Positions 14,401 to 27,381 of a stretch of DNA of 64,000 bases are shown piece by piece. The DNA comes from Apophysomyces variabilis. Taxonomy: Eukaryota; Mucoromycota; Mucoromycetes; Mucorales; Mucoraceae. How positions within the stretch are numbered: position 1 is the first letter of the stretch; each line of letters starts with the position of its first letter. The translations under genes and the position numbers were made by a program. The stretch spans positions 860,962-924,961 of the forward strand of contig MZZL01000409.1 in assembly GCA_002749535.1 (NCBI GenBank), read 5' to 3'. The notes under the pieces were generated by a model that had not been told where the DNA came from, searched no databases, and was given only the letters and a program-made list of their open reading frames with translations.

Positions 14401-15171
14401 AGGGCTTGTTAGAAAATATCAAAAAAAGAGACAGCGCCAGAAGGTATAGTTTTCTGGTTATATTCGCATACTCATATTAATGTTCCGTTTGTAGGCCCTG
14501 AAGCCAGATGTCAAGAACGCCGAAACCAAGCTCAGCAAAAATTCGGCCACTCTTGCTACAAGTTCAAGTGAAATCTGGAGATGCCATCAGGTAAACGCAT
14601 GGTTTGATTGTGCGCATTATGTCACCAATCCCTAATTGTAAGCAGTAGGTGGCAGTGGAGAGTCGCAAGATCCTTAGAGAATTTTATCATTCAAAGAGAG
14701 CTCGAAAGGAAAGAAACAACGATCAATCGCTTCAGAAGTATCATATATAACAAATTCGCTTTGATTGGACGTCGATTCGTGGGTGGGCCTGATAAGCATT
14801 CCACTGTGATTTGCATCGGAAAGCTGGGCACCGGTGCCAGGCCGCGGATAGGCGGATATTCAAGAAGAGGTGGTGCACAGATCAGAAAAAGACATCGTAG
14901 CCACACTACCGTTGTGATAACGGATGAATTCCGGATATCCCAGACATGCTCCGTCTGTTTCCAACCCGTTGTAAGGCCTAAAGGTAGACGCTATATCGAT
15001 GGTAAGTGGAAGACATTTAGCCTCAATGGAGGTTCATTGTGCATGAACCCGGAATGCGCATCGTTTGCCACTGGATCAAATACGAAGAACCGAGAGGTCG
15101 AAGCTGCAACATGCATCGTCATCGCAGTAGCCTCGCGATGGCTCACTGGCTCTCGGCTTCCGCCGCGATAG
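11462..15171 (+). pseudogene. Decayed Fanzor-like (eukaryotic TnpB) nuclease gene, copy A
   Basis: Fanzors are eukaryotic TnpB homologues, RNA-guided nucleases usually carried by transposons. One frame runs from about 11540 to 13400 across three stops (TGA 11679, TAA 11886, TAG 11964). The frame then changes between 13382 and 13421 and continues to 14449 across another stop (TAG 14033). After two probable introns (about 14444-14495 and 14593-14645) it ends at 15171. Visible RuvC pieces are FGGTDYGLVTMS (Asp codon near 14201), ITDEFRISQTCSVC (Glu near 14926) with a zinc ribbon CxxC...CMNPEC, and NREVEAA, where the usual third catalytic Asp is Glu. The central part is highly basic (for example KKRSGTRQLLRRENRYLNK). 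The 5' end is uncertain: a frame opening at 11462 seems to shift near 11540. Family assignment rests on the RuvC and zinc-ribbon order; no search was possible. Confidence 0.72.
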
Positions 15172-15796
15172 AAAATAAAGAGGTCTTGTGTGGAAAGATT
15201 TTGAGTGTGAATGTCATCACATCGTGGCCTTAATTCTTGTCTTTTTTTCCTGATGCAGCAGTTTCCTCAATTACTACCTTGTATAAAAAACTATGCAAAC
15301 TAAAAGAACCGCAAAAACTTGTGATCTCTTACACAAAACGATGGAGCATGACGAATAGTTTGGCTTTCCACGTAAAGCAAAAAGAAAATCGTTTTCTTTT
15401 AGTGAGCCAGTAGATCGACAGACCATGTAACATCATTATCCCAGGATAGTAGATTGCAGATTGTCCTTCCTCTTCCCCCCTTTGCCTTCTTTCTCTTTTT
15501 CCTATCGCTCGTTTCTCTCATTCCAATGGTATAGTTTGTTTTGTTGCCAGCACATTAACTATTTCCTTTCAAATAAGATAAGGAACGATGGTGACAATTC
15601 GGGTATCTTAGGGGGTTGACTTGGCACTGCATTGGTTATGTCATTGGAGAGAGAACTAGAGTTATTGTTATCCGTTATTGCAAATACGGAAATGTGGTTG
15701 ACGTCAAAAGAAAAAAGTAGAAGAAGAAGAGGAGAAAAGAACTGGGCCATCAAAATGGATTCACATGGTTTTTCTTTTTGTCATGGAAATCTTTAA
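15172..15796. other. Spacer between Fanzor copy A and transposase relic
   Basis: AT-rich, with pyrimidine runs near 15465-15520 and no supported gene. It may be internal sequence of a former mobile element that carried both neighbours, but I could not identify terminal repeats. Confidence 0.35.
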
Positions 15797-16175
15797 GTGG
15801 CGGTAGGGAAAAGGGCGGGCTTTCTGTGTGTGTTAAACCATGTTGTGTACGAACTTCTGCTTGCTAAGAAACTTTGTCTATCAGGCAATCACAAAAGATT
15901 GGATTGCCACGGAATGAACTGTTATTATCTTGTCATGGATAATGCGCCCATCCATACACCAGTCAAGGTTAAGCAGTTGGTCGAAAAAAGAGGATGTAAA
16001 TGTCTCTACCGTCTTACTCTCCCTTTCTCAACGCAATAAAAGAGTTTTGGGCCAAAGTGAAAGCTGGGGTAAGAAGGGAGTCCTTACAAGTTGACGATAA
16101 CCTTCAAGAACGTATAGTTCAAGCAGCGCGAAAAGTAACGCTCAGACTGTCAAAGACGGATCAGACACTCTGAGA
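15797..16175 (+). pseudogene. Tc1-like DDE transposase relic (C-terminal half)
   Basis: The frame reads YYLVMDNAPIHTPVKV (second catalytic Asp in DNAP). After a frameshift near 16010 it continues as a form of YSPFLNAIKEFWAKVKAGVR, which carries the third acidic residue, and then reads to a stop near 16170. This order is typical of Tc1/mariner superfamily transposases of the type common in Mucorales. The N-terminal DNA-binding half and the first catalytic Asp are missing, so it cannot be active. It lies 0.6 kb downstream of Fanzor copy A on the same strand and could be the transposase of the element that carried it; that link is inference. Confidence 0.8.
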
Positions 16176-16370
16176 GCTTTTTCGTTAGAGGAAAAAATAA
16201 AGAACCACTTCTTTAAATAAATTCGTCTTGCTGTGGTTTGAAATAAACTATCTCAGTAAATAGTTGAACAAGGATACTACTGTACGCAAAGAAGGGTAGT
16301 CTGACTGCAAATAAAAATTAGAAACACGCAGACAAATAGGTAAAACACAGTAAACAACAACTAGTCCTTC

Positions 16371-16412
16371 TGCACTCGCTTCGCTCGTTCCGTTACAGCC
16401 GCGTGCGGCTGG
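16371..16412. repeat. GC-rich palindromic patch
   Basis: CTCGCTTCGCTCG is followed by a perfect 7-bp inverted repeat, CAGCCGC (16396-16402) and GCGGCTG (16405-16411), separated by GT. The base composition is strikingly different from the surrounding AT-rich DNA. It lies about 200 bp beyond the transposase relic and could be the end of a mobile element or a structured RNA; the function is unknown. Confidence 0.6.
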
Positions 16413-18690
16413 AGAAATGGATTTTTGGCGATTTCTAGCGTATGTTTACGGTAACATAATATATTGCTAAAAATGAAGCGCTCATTTTATGTAAGATATT
16501 CAAGAGGAATACCTAAGTGACTGATATGATATGGTGTTGTGAAATAAAGATGCACCAAGTAAGATAAATAGTCTAAAACTTGAAAAACGATCTGGAGACA
16601 TAAGAACATAAATAGGCCAGTATTGCTTGTAGACAACTATTTCAGACAGGCAAAAAAAGAGCAGAATGAATGTTTGAAGCCTAGGTATCTGCATCGTATA
16701 ACATAGCTTCTGAACCTTGATCTTACGTTAAAAAATTACAGAGCGAAGGAAAAAGTTAGCATAGCAATGATTACTTCTGTTGGCAATAGAATATGTAAGA
16801 AACAGAGATAAATTGACAGTGTTCACTGAAGATACATGTCTCTAGGAACAAAGCAATAGTCCTCCATATAAGGATCTTATCATTGAGCATTTTTATCGTA
16901 TATAAAACGGATGGAGGTCAATTAGACAATATATTCAACTACTCATTGCACTTTTGCAAAGCACTTGACCCTTCTCATTACCGCTGAAGTTTTTACACAA
17001 TGCCTATTTAACTGTCCTTCGTAATATCTTCTACGCACTTATTGCAGCTCAGCTTCGAAAGCGTCAGACGATATCCTAAGACAAATCTATTCCTCTACTT
17101 CATTGCTGGACGTATTCTTTTCTCCTAAGTAAGGACTTCTATATATATCAACTGAAGAGTACTACGGTCGAACCAGCTTGCAGGAAACTGGTTGTACTAC
17201 CGGCAAAATGTTTTTGCGCGCAAAAATTATTCGAAAATACAGTATACTTATAGAGAGAAGAGATAGAGAGATTTTGACTTCTATGTCAGTTAATTTCGTA
17301 TTGGAAAATAAGTATCAAACAAGCAAGTGGCATTCTCTTGCTATACATATATGAATATATGCTACAAATGAGCATTAACATAAGGATAGTACACCGATTC
17401 CGATAACCGAGACATCTATTGATTAGTACGACATCAAAGTTTTTTTCATATGTCTTACAAAGTAATTTCAGCTCTTGAAACATAGATTCACAAGTAACAC
17501 TCTTGACCGCTTTTCTTCTTTTCTACGAAGCTCCGTGTTGCGTACTATCCAGTTTGCGTAGTCTACCTTCATGTGAAGACAAGCTGCCATATTTCATAAA
17601 ACGTACAGTATTTCCCAAAAATAGTTTCTCAACCTACGAAAGTAAAACTCTCGCAGGCCATTGGAATTGAAGACTTGATATAGGCGTCATTGCATTCGCT
17701 TGGAGGGGAGATGGTATGGCGTCCTAAGTTTTCTGACAGGTGTGTAAACTTGGTCAATCCAAACTCTTATAACACGAAACTTAATATAATTTGTTAGCGC
17801 CAAACTCATTTTCGCAAAATGCGTCAGTGAATTTACGAGATGCAACTTTAATTTTGGAAATAAAGTACATATAAGCTACACAGGGCAAAAAGTACCCAGA
17901 ACACACAGAACAAACTAAGCAACTTTGCCAACTTCCACATAAGCTCACCAACAAGTATATGAACACAGATAGGCATCCAGAATGAACTAGACCTAATATA
18001 AGGACAATCAAAAACTATCATGCGTTCTTGTACTTACACGATGTCCTTGCTTCTGTCATGGAAGCATGAACCGGCTTTACGTTTTGGCATTCTGTGTCAC
18101 TTGCTACACATTTCTATTGGCTCAGTTTGTTCCTTTGTGTGGGGATCCGTTCCCGTGCCCGTGAATACTCCTTATCTTTTAGCCGGTCCAAAAGAGATGA
18201 TCATTTTCAGTGTGTTATACCGTACCCAAAGTGAAAGCAGAGAAGTAAGGACACAAGGAAGTACAAAATGTGTGATATGGCTTTTTTCTACGTCATGCGG
18301 TAAACAAATGGTGGCGTCACCTATCCATCTCCTTTGGATGAGGCTTCAATCTCCTTCATTTTTAGTTCTTTTTACCTTTGCTTCTTACCCCACTTTTCTG
18401 ACTTCTAAAGTGCATTGCGATGAATATCAAACGATACCGAATGTGGCAAGTTAGATCTATAACGGTAGTTTTTCAGATTCTCTGCGAAAAAGAGAAGATA
18501 AAACAGATAATAATAATCGATGTGAAGTGGATTGAACATCACCCATGACTGTCGATTTCTTGACTCTTTTGGATATCATGGCAGGAACAACATTTAGTTT
18601 CAGGAACAGGGTTAAAAGAATTGGTTCTCCACACCATTTTATCCGCACTGCTTCTCAGTTTATGGCTCCGCTAAAAGATGTCATTTCGCC

Positions 18691-18700
18691 TATAAAAGAG
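18691..18700 (+). promoter_or_regulatory. TATA box of acetyl-CoA hydrolase gene
   Basis: TATAAAAGAG begins 86 bp upstream of the ATG at 18777, a normal position for a fungal TATA element. Confidence 0.55.
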
Positions 18701-18776
18701 TTGGTTAGCTGTGTTTTCTTTCTCAATTCCTGTTTTCTTTGTTCGTTCATTTGCTATACGATTAACTAAATACAAG

Positions 18777-20687
<1,911 letters not shown>

Positions 20688-21261
20688 ACCTTAACCTCCT
20701 TTCCCTTTCCAACTTAGAAATAGAAAAACTAGACTTAGAAACGTATATATCGAACTCCTTGTATTATAAAAACCTTACTCTGCTCTTGTAAAAAAGTTTA
20801 AGAAGACATAGTCCTTTGGCTGACCAACTCTTTCTTTGGTTATGATTATGATATTTACGATTTGTTAATGAGGGAAGAGGAACTTCATAAACATATAACC
20901 TATCTATAGGGAAATAGTGCAAGTTAATAGAAAACTCGTATGATCTTCGTTGATTAAGGTCGAAGATACGATAACTAATTGCACAGAATAAGCTTGCAAG
21001 AGAAGTGCCAGTTAGCGCAAAAACAAAAATATCAATAGGCTGCGGAGTGAGCATAACAAAAGCTAGCAAATGTACGAATAGCCTACCTATTTAACGTCAT
21101 AATAGCTCCTCTAGCTAGGTTGTAGTTTATGTGATCCATTAAGCAGCACTTTCGAGTCATAATATAAGTCACGAAGCCACATTGACCAATTATCTGTTGA
21201 TGCGCCGATATTCCCTGCACCATTCGTACCTTAGGAACGTACAGCATCCAAACCACGCGTT
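20688..21261. other. Spacer between ACH1 and dolichyldiphosphatase
   Basis: Contains the 3' region of ACH1 and the promoter of the next gene. A 101-codon open frame on the minus strand (20764-21069) has one hydrophobic stretch but no recognisable domain, and I do not call it. Confidence 0.45.
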
Positions 21262-22060
21262 ATGGAGTCACCGCAAGAGACCGTTTTGGCTTCTCTTTCA
21301 TTGACTCACGTTCAATTTGATTCCCAGGATAAAGTAGCCTACGCATTTGCTTACATCACTCTGGCGCCATTGGCCATCCTTGTATTCTATGCCTCCATCA
21401 TTGTATCCCGACGGGAATTGGCTGGTATCTTCATGCTTCTTGGCCAACTTCTAAACGAAGGTCTTAATGCCATCCTAAAGGAATATCTTAAAATTGCACG
21501 GCCTCATGGTAAGAATATTGGCAGGATATATTGGGACTATTGTCGACGTTTGATGTAGTCCATTTAGGAGATGGTTATGGAATGCCATCCAGTCATGCCC
21601 AATTCGTGTGGTACTTCGCCAGCTACGGTATACTTTACTTATACAGCAATATACGGCTCCAGTACGATATATGGAAACAATTGGCCGCATTGCTTATGTT
21701 GATCATGGCAGCCGTGGTCTCATACACTCGGTAAAGAAGCATCGAGAACTCATACTATATACGCAGTGAAATTCATTCATCCATGATTCCTTCTTTGTCA
21801 GAATCTATCTTGGGTACCACACAGAAATACAAGTTGCGGTAGGCGCAACGATTGGGGTTTTGTTCGGCATTCTCTGGTATATATTGGTTGAGCGGGGTTT
21901 ACGACGCGCTAGTTACGTCGAGTACATCTTGGATCATCCCCTGGCCAAACTTTTATACCTTCGGGATATGCGTTGTATTGACAATGTCGCAAAATGGGAA
22001 TATTTGCAATGGGAACGAGCACGTCTGCAATCGAAGGGAGAACATATTAAAGAGAAGTAA
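21262..22060 (+). CDS. Dolichyldiphosphatase (Cax4/DOLPP1, PAP2 family)
   Basis: Dephosphorylates dolichyl pyrophosphate on the lumenal side of the ER to recycle the lipid carrier for N-glycosylation. Three exons, 21262-21508, 21559-21730 and 21802-22060, give 226 codons (225 aa). PAP2 signature pieces are LKEYLKIARPH, GYGMPSSHAQF (with the Ser-His pair), and RIYLGYHTEIQVAVGATIG with the catalytic His. Four or five hydrophobic segments are visible (for example YITLAPLAILVFYASIIV). Length and motif spacing fit the family. The C-terminal tail is charged and cytosolic (WERARLQSKGEHIKEK). Confidence 0.94.
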
Positions 22061-22538
22061 ATGCAGCCCTTTTATTCCGTATATACCTGCGACATGTTTT
22101 CCATACATTGACACTTCAATTACACTGCATTTTGCCGGCGTCATCTATGCCTACCCATACGGAGCTTGCTTTTGGACCTTTAGGATTATAGAAATACCGC
22201 ATATAACTGGAAGCAATAGCACATAATACTACAGAAGCTGCTGCGTAAAGAAAAAGACTGCTGTTATCCATTCCCGTCCCGCAAAATGCATATATTTTTA
22301 CAATGTAATTTTGGTCAATTAGAAAGGGCTTTTGTACCAGCGAATGGAATCACTTTGTGGCAACAGTAATAAGTTTTGCTCTGACATAGTAACGTAACAG
22401 AATGCTCAAGCCATGCCTGTACTGTACAAAGCACAGACCCTTCGAAGGTCTGACACAGAAGTATAATAAAATAACATGCGCTATGGGAAATGTGGGTTTA
22501 TTCTGGTCTGCATCAGTTTCTATTGAGGTATTTCTGGC

Positions 22539-22583
22539 TCCTGATGTACAATTTTCTGTGAAATGAAAAATAGTACATCAGGA
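22539..22583. repeat. Hairpin with perfect 11-bp stem
   Basis: TCCTGATGTAC (22539-22549) and its exact reverse complement GTACATCAGGA (22573-22583) flank a 23-nt loop. It could be a small transposon relic or an RNA hairpin; nothing nearby decides. Confidence 0.6.
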
Positions 22584-25500
22584 ACCACTTCCCATAATGA
22601 TGGCCTTGTTACTGTAGGACAGTATCCATTCAGAGGCCAGATTGGTCGGATCGAACCGGAAGATTCCACAGTCCATTATCGTTACCGCAGTTCTATAAAT
22701 TACATTGGCTGAGCAAGATGTTGTCGTCAGTTAAGAGCAATACATAAACTAGTTGATGATGGCCTACTCCCACCATATAGATAGTCAATTAAAAGACATA
22801 GACTTGTGAATATTGAGCGACGTACCGGAGACGTTTGGCTAATTCATGCGTGTAACAGGTGTCAATTCAAACCAAAAAAACATTCCATCGATATGTTGCA
22901 TCAAGAGTGGACATGGCACTGCTTCTTCATACTCTACTTCCATTTCCCTGTAGATTGTTTTTGCGGCAGTTTGTTATCATGACATCGAATGACAACAATT
23001 TTCCTATTTGCACGAATGCCCCAACATTAATATGTCGTATCATGACGCGTCCCGCCATTGATATAACCATATGTTGCCCTCTTTCATCCGTTCTTTTGGC
23101 TTATCTCTTACTACATCTTCCAATCCAATGTATTACAAAATACCTGCTAAGTTAAAGTGTACAGACATCAGTAGGCTTATTTAATTGCATGATTCTAACA
23201 TGGTAGATGAATCTTTCAACAATGAAATCATGAAAACATGGAATGACGTACTGAACTTTCAATGGAAGGTAAGCTTTACGACAACAACAACAGTTACTAC
23301 TCATTAATATTAACTTTCCAAGCAATCCACACAAGTCTGAACAAAAGTATGCAGAAGCCTCCTTTTGGGAGAAGCGTTTGGCGGAATAATGTACGACAGC
23401 TTTTGATATTGTTATTATTATGCAGACACCTAATCTCGGGACAATAAATCTTTGAACAATGTACTTGAAACGCCTTTCATTGTATACTTCGTTCCGGTCA
23501 ATGGAACACTAGCATCATGGAATTGCAACAAATATCCGTCTCCGAAAGCAAGGACAACAACATGTGCTTCCGGACATTCAAGACAAGCTGAAACATTGGA
23601 TGATTTCGGACACAGGGGAAATCCTGGATAGTGGTAAGACAGCAAAGTAGTTGGAACGTTGTCATGATTCCTGACTTTGTTTCTTCCATAGTCTAACGGT
23701 GCAAGCAAGCAAAACATTAGCGAACATATGGATGTATGGCTTCTTTGTGCCGAATGTCCATTTCCGGACTCTTTTCCTTTTACCTTGATCGCCACGCGCA
23801 TCATGGATTTGGTGCAGCATGGACGCCCACACCGACTGGTGAAAATCCCTTCGCGTATAAGTAAAAAGACATCCCTACATTTCCTAATTATGAATGTATT
23901 TTTTATGTTGATCTAAACGATTTTGCGATCAGTAAAGGATCAAGTTGAATGTAAGTGAAATATGCTTTTCAGTATAACTTATTTTACTAATAGCCCTTAA
24001 TTGCTTTACATTTAGCGCAAATTTGGTTATCACATAAACACAAAATTAGTATTAGCATAGCGTAAACTTGCATTTAATAAACGGTACCTTGCACGTACAA
24101 ACAGATACAATTAATAATGATTGAAAATGCGTTTTGCCTCACAACCGAACAATTGTATAATGGGCCGGTGAAGAGGACCGTATTGGAGAAAGTCTGTTTG
24201 CACTTTTTTTATTAATGTGGAGATTGGCATTACATAGAGCATATTTATGTCACGGAACACATCGGCTCTCACGCAATAACAACCACTAAAGTCTTTGTCT
24301 TCAGCACAAAGAAATAACTAGAATAGATGGCAGCTGCTATTTCGTTTTACTGTCTGGCTGCGTTCTTCATATGCACGGTAAGGTCACAAAGACTAACTGA
24401 ACTGTGTGCTGTCTTCGCATATTAGTTGAAACGGTCAGTGATTTTCAACGAGTCACTTTCCACTTTTCCTAAGAATGATTATTGCGTATTTTCAAACCGT
24501 ATTTGTAGGTTTACAATCAGGTCTATATGATTGTGCCTGCTTACGGGTCACGTCTCTACCTGCTTTTATTTAGTTTGTTCATAAGATGATACTAGCTTTG
24601 TAGATATCACCAGTCAAAGCTTTATCGAAACCCAAACCAACTTCGACCATACAAATCCTAAGACATTCTAATTACATGTACGTTTAAGAGTTAATTGTCC
24701 TTGCATATGACAATGACGCGTGCTCTAACAAGGGACTGATGCACTCACTGTTCCGATCTGGCTTCGATCTTCGGCATTGAACATTAGGTCAACTACGTTT
24801 TCAGGATTGTCTGAGCAGTTTACTCATATTGTTAGTTTATTCCAAAGCTTGACAACACAGAACTTGGTCTATTTCTAACTTCCCTATCGGTAATCGATTT
24901 TTTGTACCTGTGTTTCACGCATCGTTTCATACCGGAACCACGATTTCGCTCTGTACTTCCCCACCACTAAAAGCACGAAAAATTTAGGGGCGATCATAGA
25001 ATAAGAATCGCAGCATAACTCTGCAATAAAGGTTATTCCCGACGGCCTAAAAATTTCTACCCTCACTATTACCAGAGGAAGCAAAATGTAACATCAGCAA
25101 ACAGAACCAGATAGTTTACTTGTTTGCTATGCCTTGTGTCGTTCAAGGAACAATTTGACGTACTACTGGCTAGGTTTCTGCGGAGAATCTGATCCGGTTT
25201 CGGCTGAGTTCATTGTTATTGCATATAGCACAAACGAACAACAAAAGCTCAGCAGTAAAACCTAGAGTCAAAGCGTAGAAGCATATGCAGCTATGAAACC
25301 GAGCTATAACTACTGAGGCAGGTTTTCACGTTTCTGACTTTACCAATGGGCGTCAGCAACAGATGAGAAGCCACTAAGACCATTAGATATTGCCCCGTGA
25401 TGGGCTCTTCTCCGAGAAAGTCAAACTTGGCTTTTACTCACCGCTGAACTGTATGGTTACTCTACAATGAGTACATGATTCACTGAGTTATAGAGCTGCA

Positions 25501-27190
25501 ACTGCTACAATCATTTTTCGCAAAGCTTTACACACCGATTAAGTAGTAACCTGACAAATTCGGGTAACTCACTGCTGAACAATCCTTTGAACGCGAAGCT
25601 ATGAAGACATCGTTTTACCAATGTTACGAAATTGCCCGCACTTTGTTTGCTTTCCTTTGCCGTGAGTTAACGTTTCTAGTAGTAGCTATTCTTTTCTTAG
25701 GGGGCAAGAGACCAAACATTTAATTGCTAAAATGCAACAATATTGAGGTAAAATATGGCATGGTTTTGTTTCGTTGACAATTAGTGTCACTTCAGTTGCA
25801 TGCCACATCAATGGCGCACGGTGCGCACATGTTGCATATACATAACACTGTTTGTTCCCGACGGCATAAACGCGTCATTGGTGCGCGGAACATACTTTTT
25901 GGTCTGACATAGTCGCATGGTGCGGCGTTTGGCTTTAGTGTAAAACTCCTGAAACCTAAGGTGGAGATAGAGCGACGTTATGGTAAAAGGGCAAATGATT
26001 GTACTACGTGGGAGACAACCGCGGCATTTTTGACATTGGCTATTAATGCGGCACTTCAAGCAGTGCGCAACACAAACAAAAGAGAATGGGATTAATTCTA
26101 TCTACTATGTAATCTATACCAGTTATCTGATGAAGAGACTCAGCTGTCTATGAAAACGCGTACCGCTGTCACCCGATATATTTTGCTTTTCGGGATGACG
26201 AAATTTCCTGATCTTCTTTAACGTTAAGACACCGCTTGGCTCCGTTCATACAAAAAAAAAATATAGCTTTACTTGCACCATCGGACTTTGTTCATCACAG
26301 CGAAACGATACAACTGCCATAATTGTACAACTCCACATGTTTGTTGTAGGATACTTTGTGGGATCAACGCCGGCTCTCGGGACTATAACGAATAAGGTAT
26401 CTCCGTTGTACATGTTACCTACATTATTATGGATTTTTGATTCTCAGGTACCGATGGTAACTACATTAGATCAGTATTCGAAGGAAATTTCGTTAATGAG
26501 ATGTCATGTGTTTCAGCTATATGCAATGGAGGTATTGAAAAGACACACTATTTGTGAGTAATGAATCGTCAATTCACGTGCTGTCTTTTAATATAACCAA
26601 TTTTATCATGTCGTGAGAGGATAAACATTGAACCCTCATCCGCTTCCATTCAATCAGTAAATTCTCCACAATGGAGGTACATGTGTAACCTATGCGCAGC
26701 ACAATGATCGGGAGCTTGAATTAAGGTTTTTGCATATGAAAACATGGGATCATATTGGCCAATGAACAGATGTGCGTGTGTAAGCCAGGCACGCTAGCCC
26801 GACGAAAACTACTTTTGCACTATCTTACCTTTGTGGATGCCAATTGGAACAATTAACAAAGCAATCGATGAGTTCACTTTGCAATAATTTGTCAGTGTTA
26901 AAGTTTAACTGGTGATGAGGGTCTAGTTAGTGACGAGGGGTTTTCCTGGTAATTTCGATGATTAGTATGCTCATTACGCGGTGTATGTAGGACTAATCGA
27001 TTTTGTGTCGACTGACTCCAGGGATAAGATCGTACAAAAATTATCTTAGTTCCATTTTTCTTGTGACCCAATCATGAATGAAATAGGCTGACAGGATAAA
27101 GTTTCCCGCTTAATCCCCCCTTTTTCTGCTTTTTTTACGTGTCTTTATCCGGGCATACTTGCCAGATGATATGTGCAATGTACAAAATAT

Positions 27191-27310
27191 GGAAATCATG
27201 CATGCTCCTTTGCATTGATGGTACAACAACACCGTATCGTTGACAATGACTATATTCTGGATCGTCGTCCGTTTGTACGGACTGCGGCGATAGAGAATAA
27301 CTGTATAAAT
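27191..27310 (+). promoter_or_regulatory. Lipase 1 promoter: shared elements, 6-bp palindrome and TATA box
   Basis: Element I (27191-27230, with CTTTGCATTGAT) is about 80% identical to 30261-30300 upstream of lipase 2, at nearly the same distance from the ATG. Element II (CGTATCGTTGACAAT, 27233-27247) recurs with one change at 30406-30420. A perfect inverted repeat GTCCGT-TTGT-ACGGAC lies at 27267-27282. A TATA box (TATAAAT) is at 27304-27310, 78 bp before the ATG. Confidence 0.6.
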
Positions 27311-27381
27311 AGAAGACGTTTTGTCCTGCTGAAAACTTCATCCCATCACTGATTTATCCAATCCCATTCCTTTAATTGACT

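Larger units (their letters stand above)
16176..18776. other. AT-rich spacer with one GC-rich palindrome; ACH1 promoter at right end
   Basis: Mostly AT-rich with no supported gene. A conspicuous GC-rich patch sits at 16371-16412 (reported as a repeat). A 144-codon open frame at 18020-18454 shows no family features and is not called. The right end holds the promoter of the acetyl-CoA hydrolase gene. Confidence 0.5.
22061..27381. other. 5.3-kb gene-poor region
   Basis: No intact gene is supported. It holds an 11-bp stem hairpin at 22539-22583, a possible degraded transposon-type frame on the minus strand at 23430-23860, and a Cys-rich minus-strand frame at 25808-26095. The right end from about 27190 is the promoter of lipase 1. 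The remainder is unremarkable AT-rich sequence with short random frames. Confidence 0.5.

Noticed and set aside
17190..17215. CTACCGGCAAAAT similar to a stretch near 41312
   Set aside because: The match is about 11-12 bases only, within chance for AT-rich DNA of this size.
18020..18454. 144-codon plus-strand open frame upstream of acetyl-CoA hydrolase
   Set aside because: No domain, no conserved motif, unusual composition and no splice partners; probably chance.
20764..21069. 101-codon minus-strand open frame with one hydrophobic stretch
   Set aside because: Lies in the ACH1/dolichyldiphosphatase spacer, with basic low-complexity ending and no family features.
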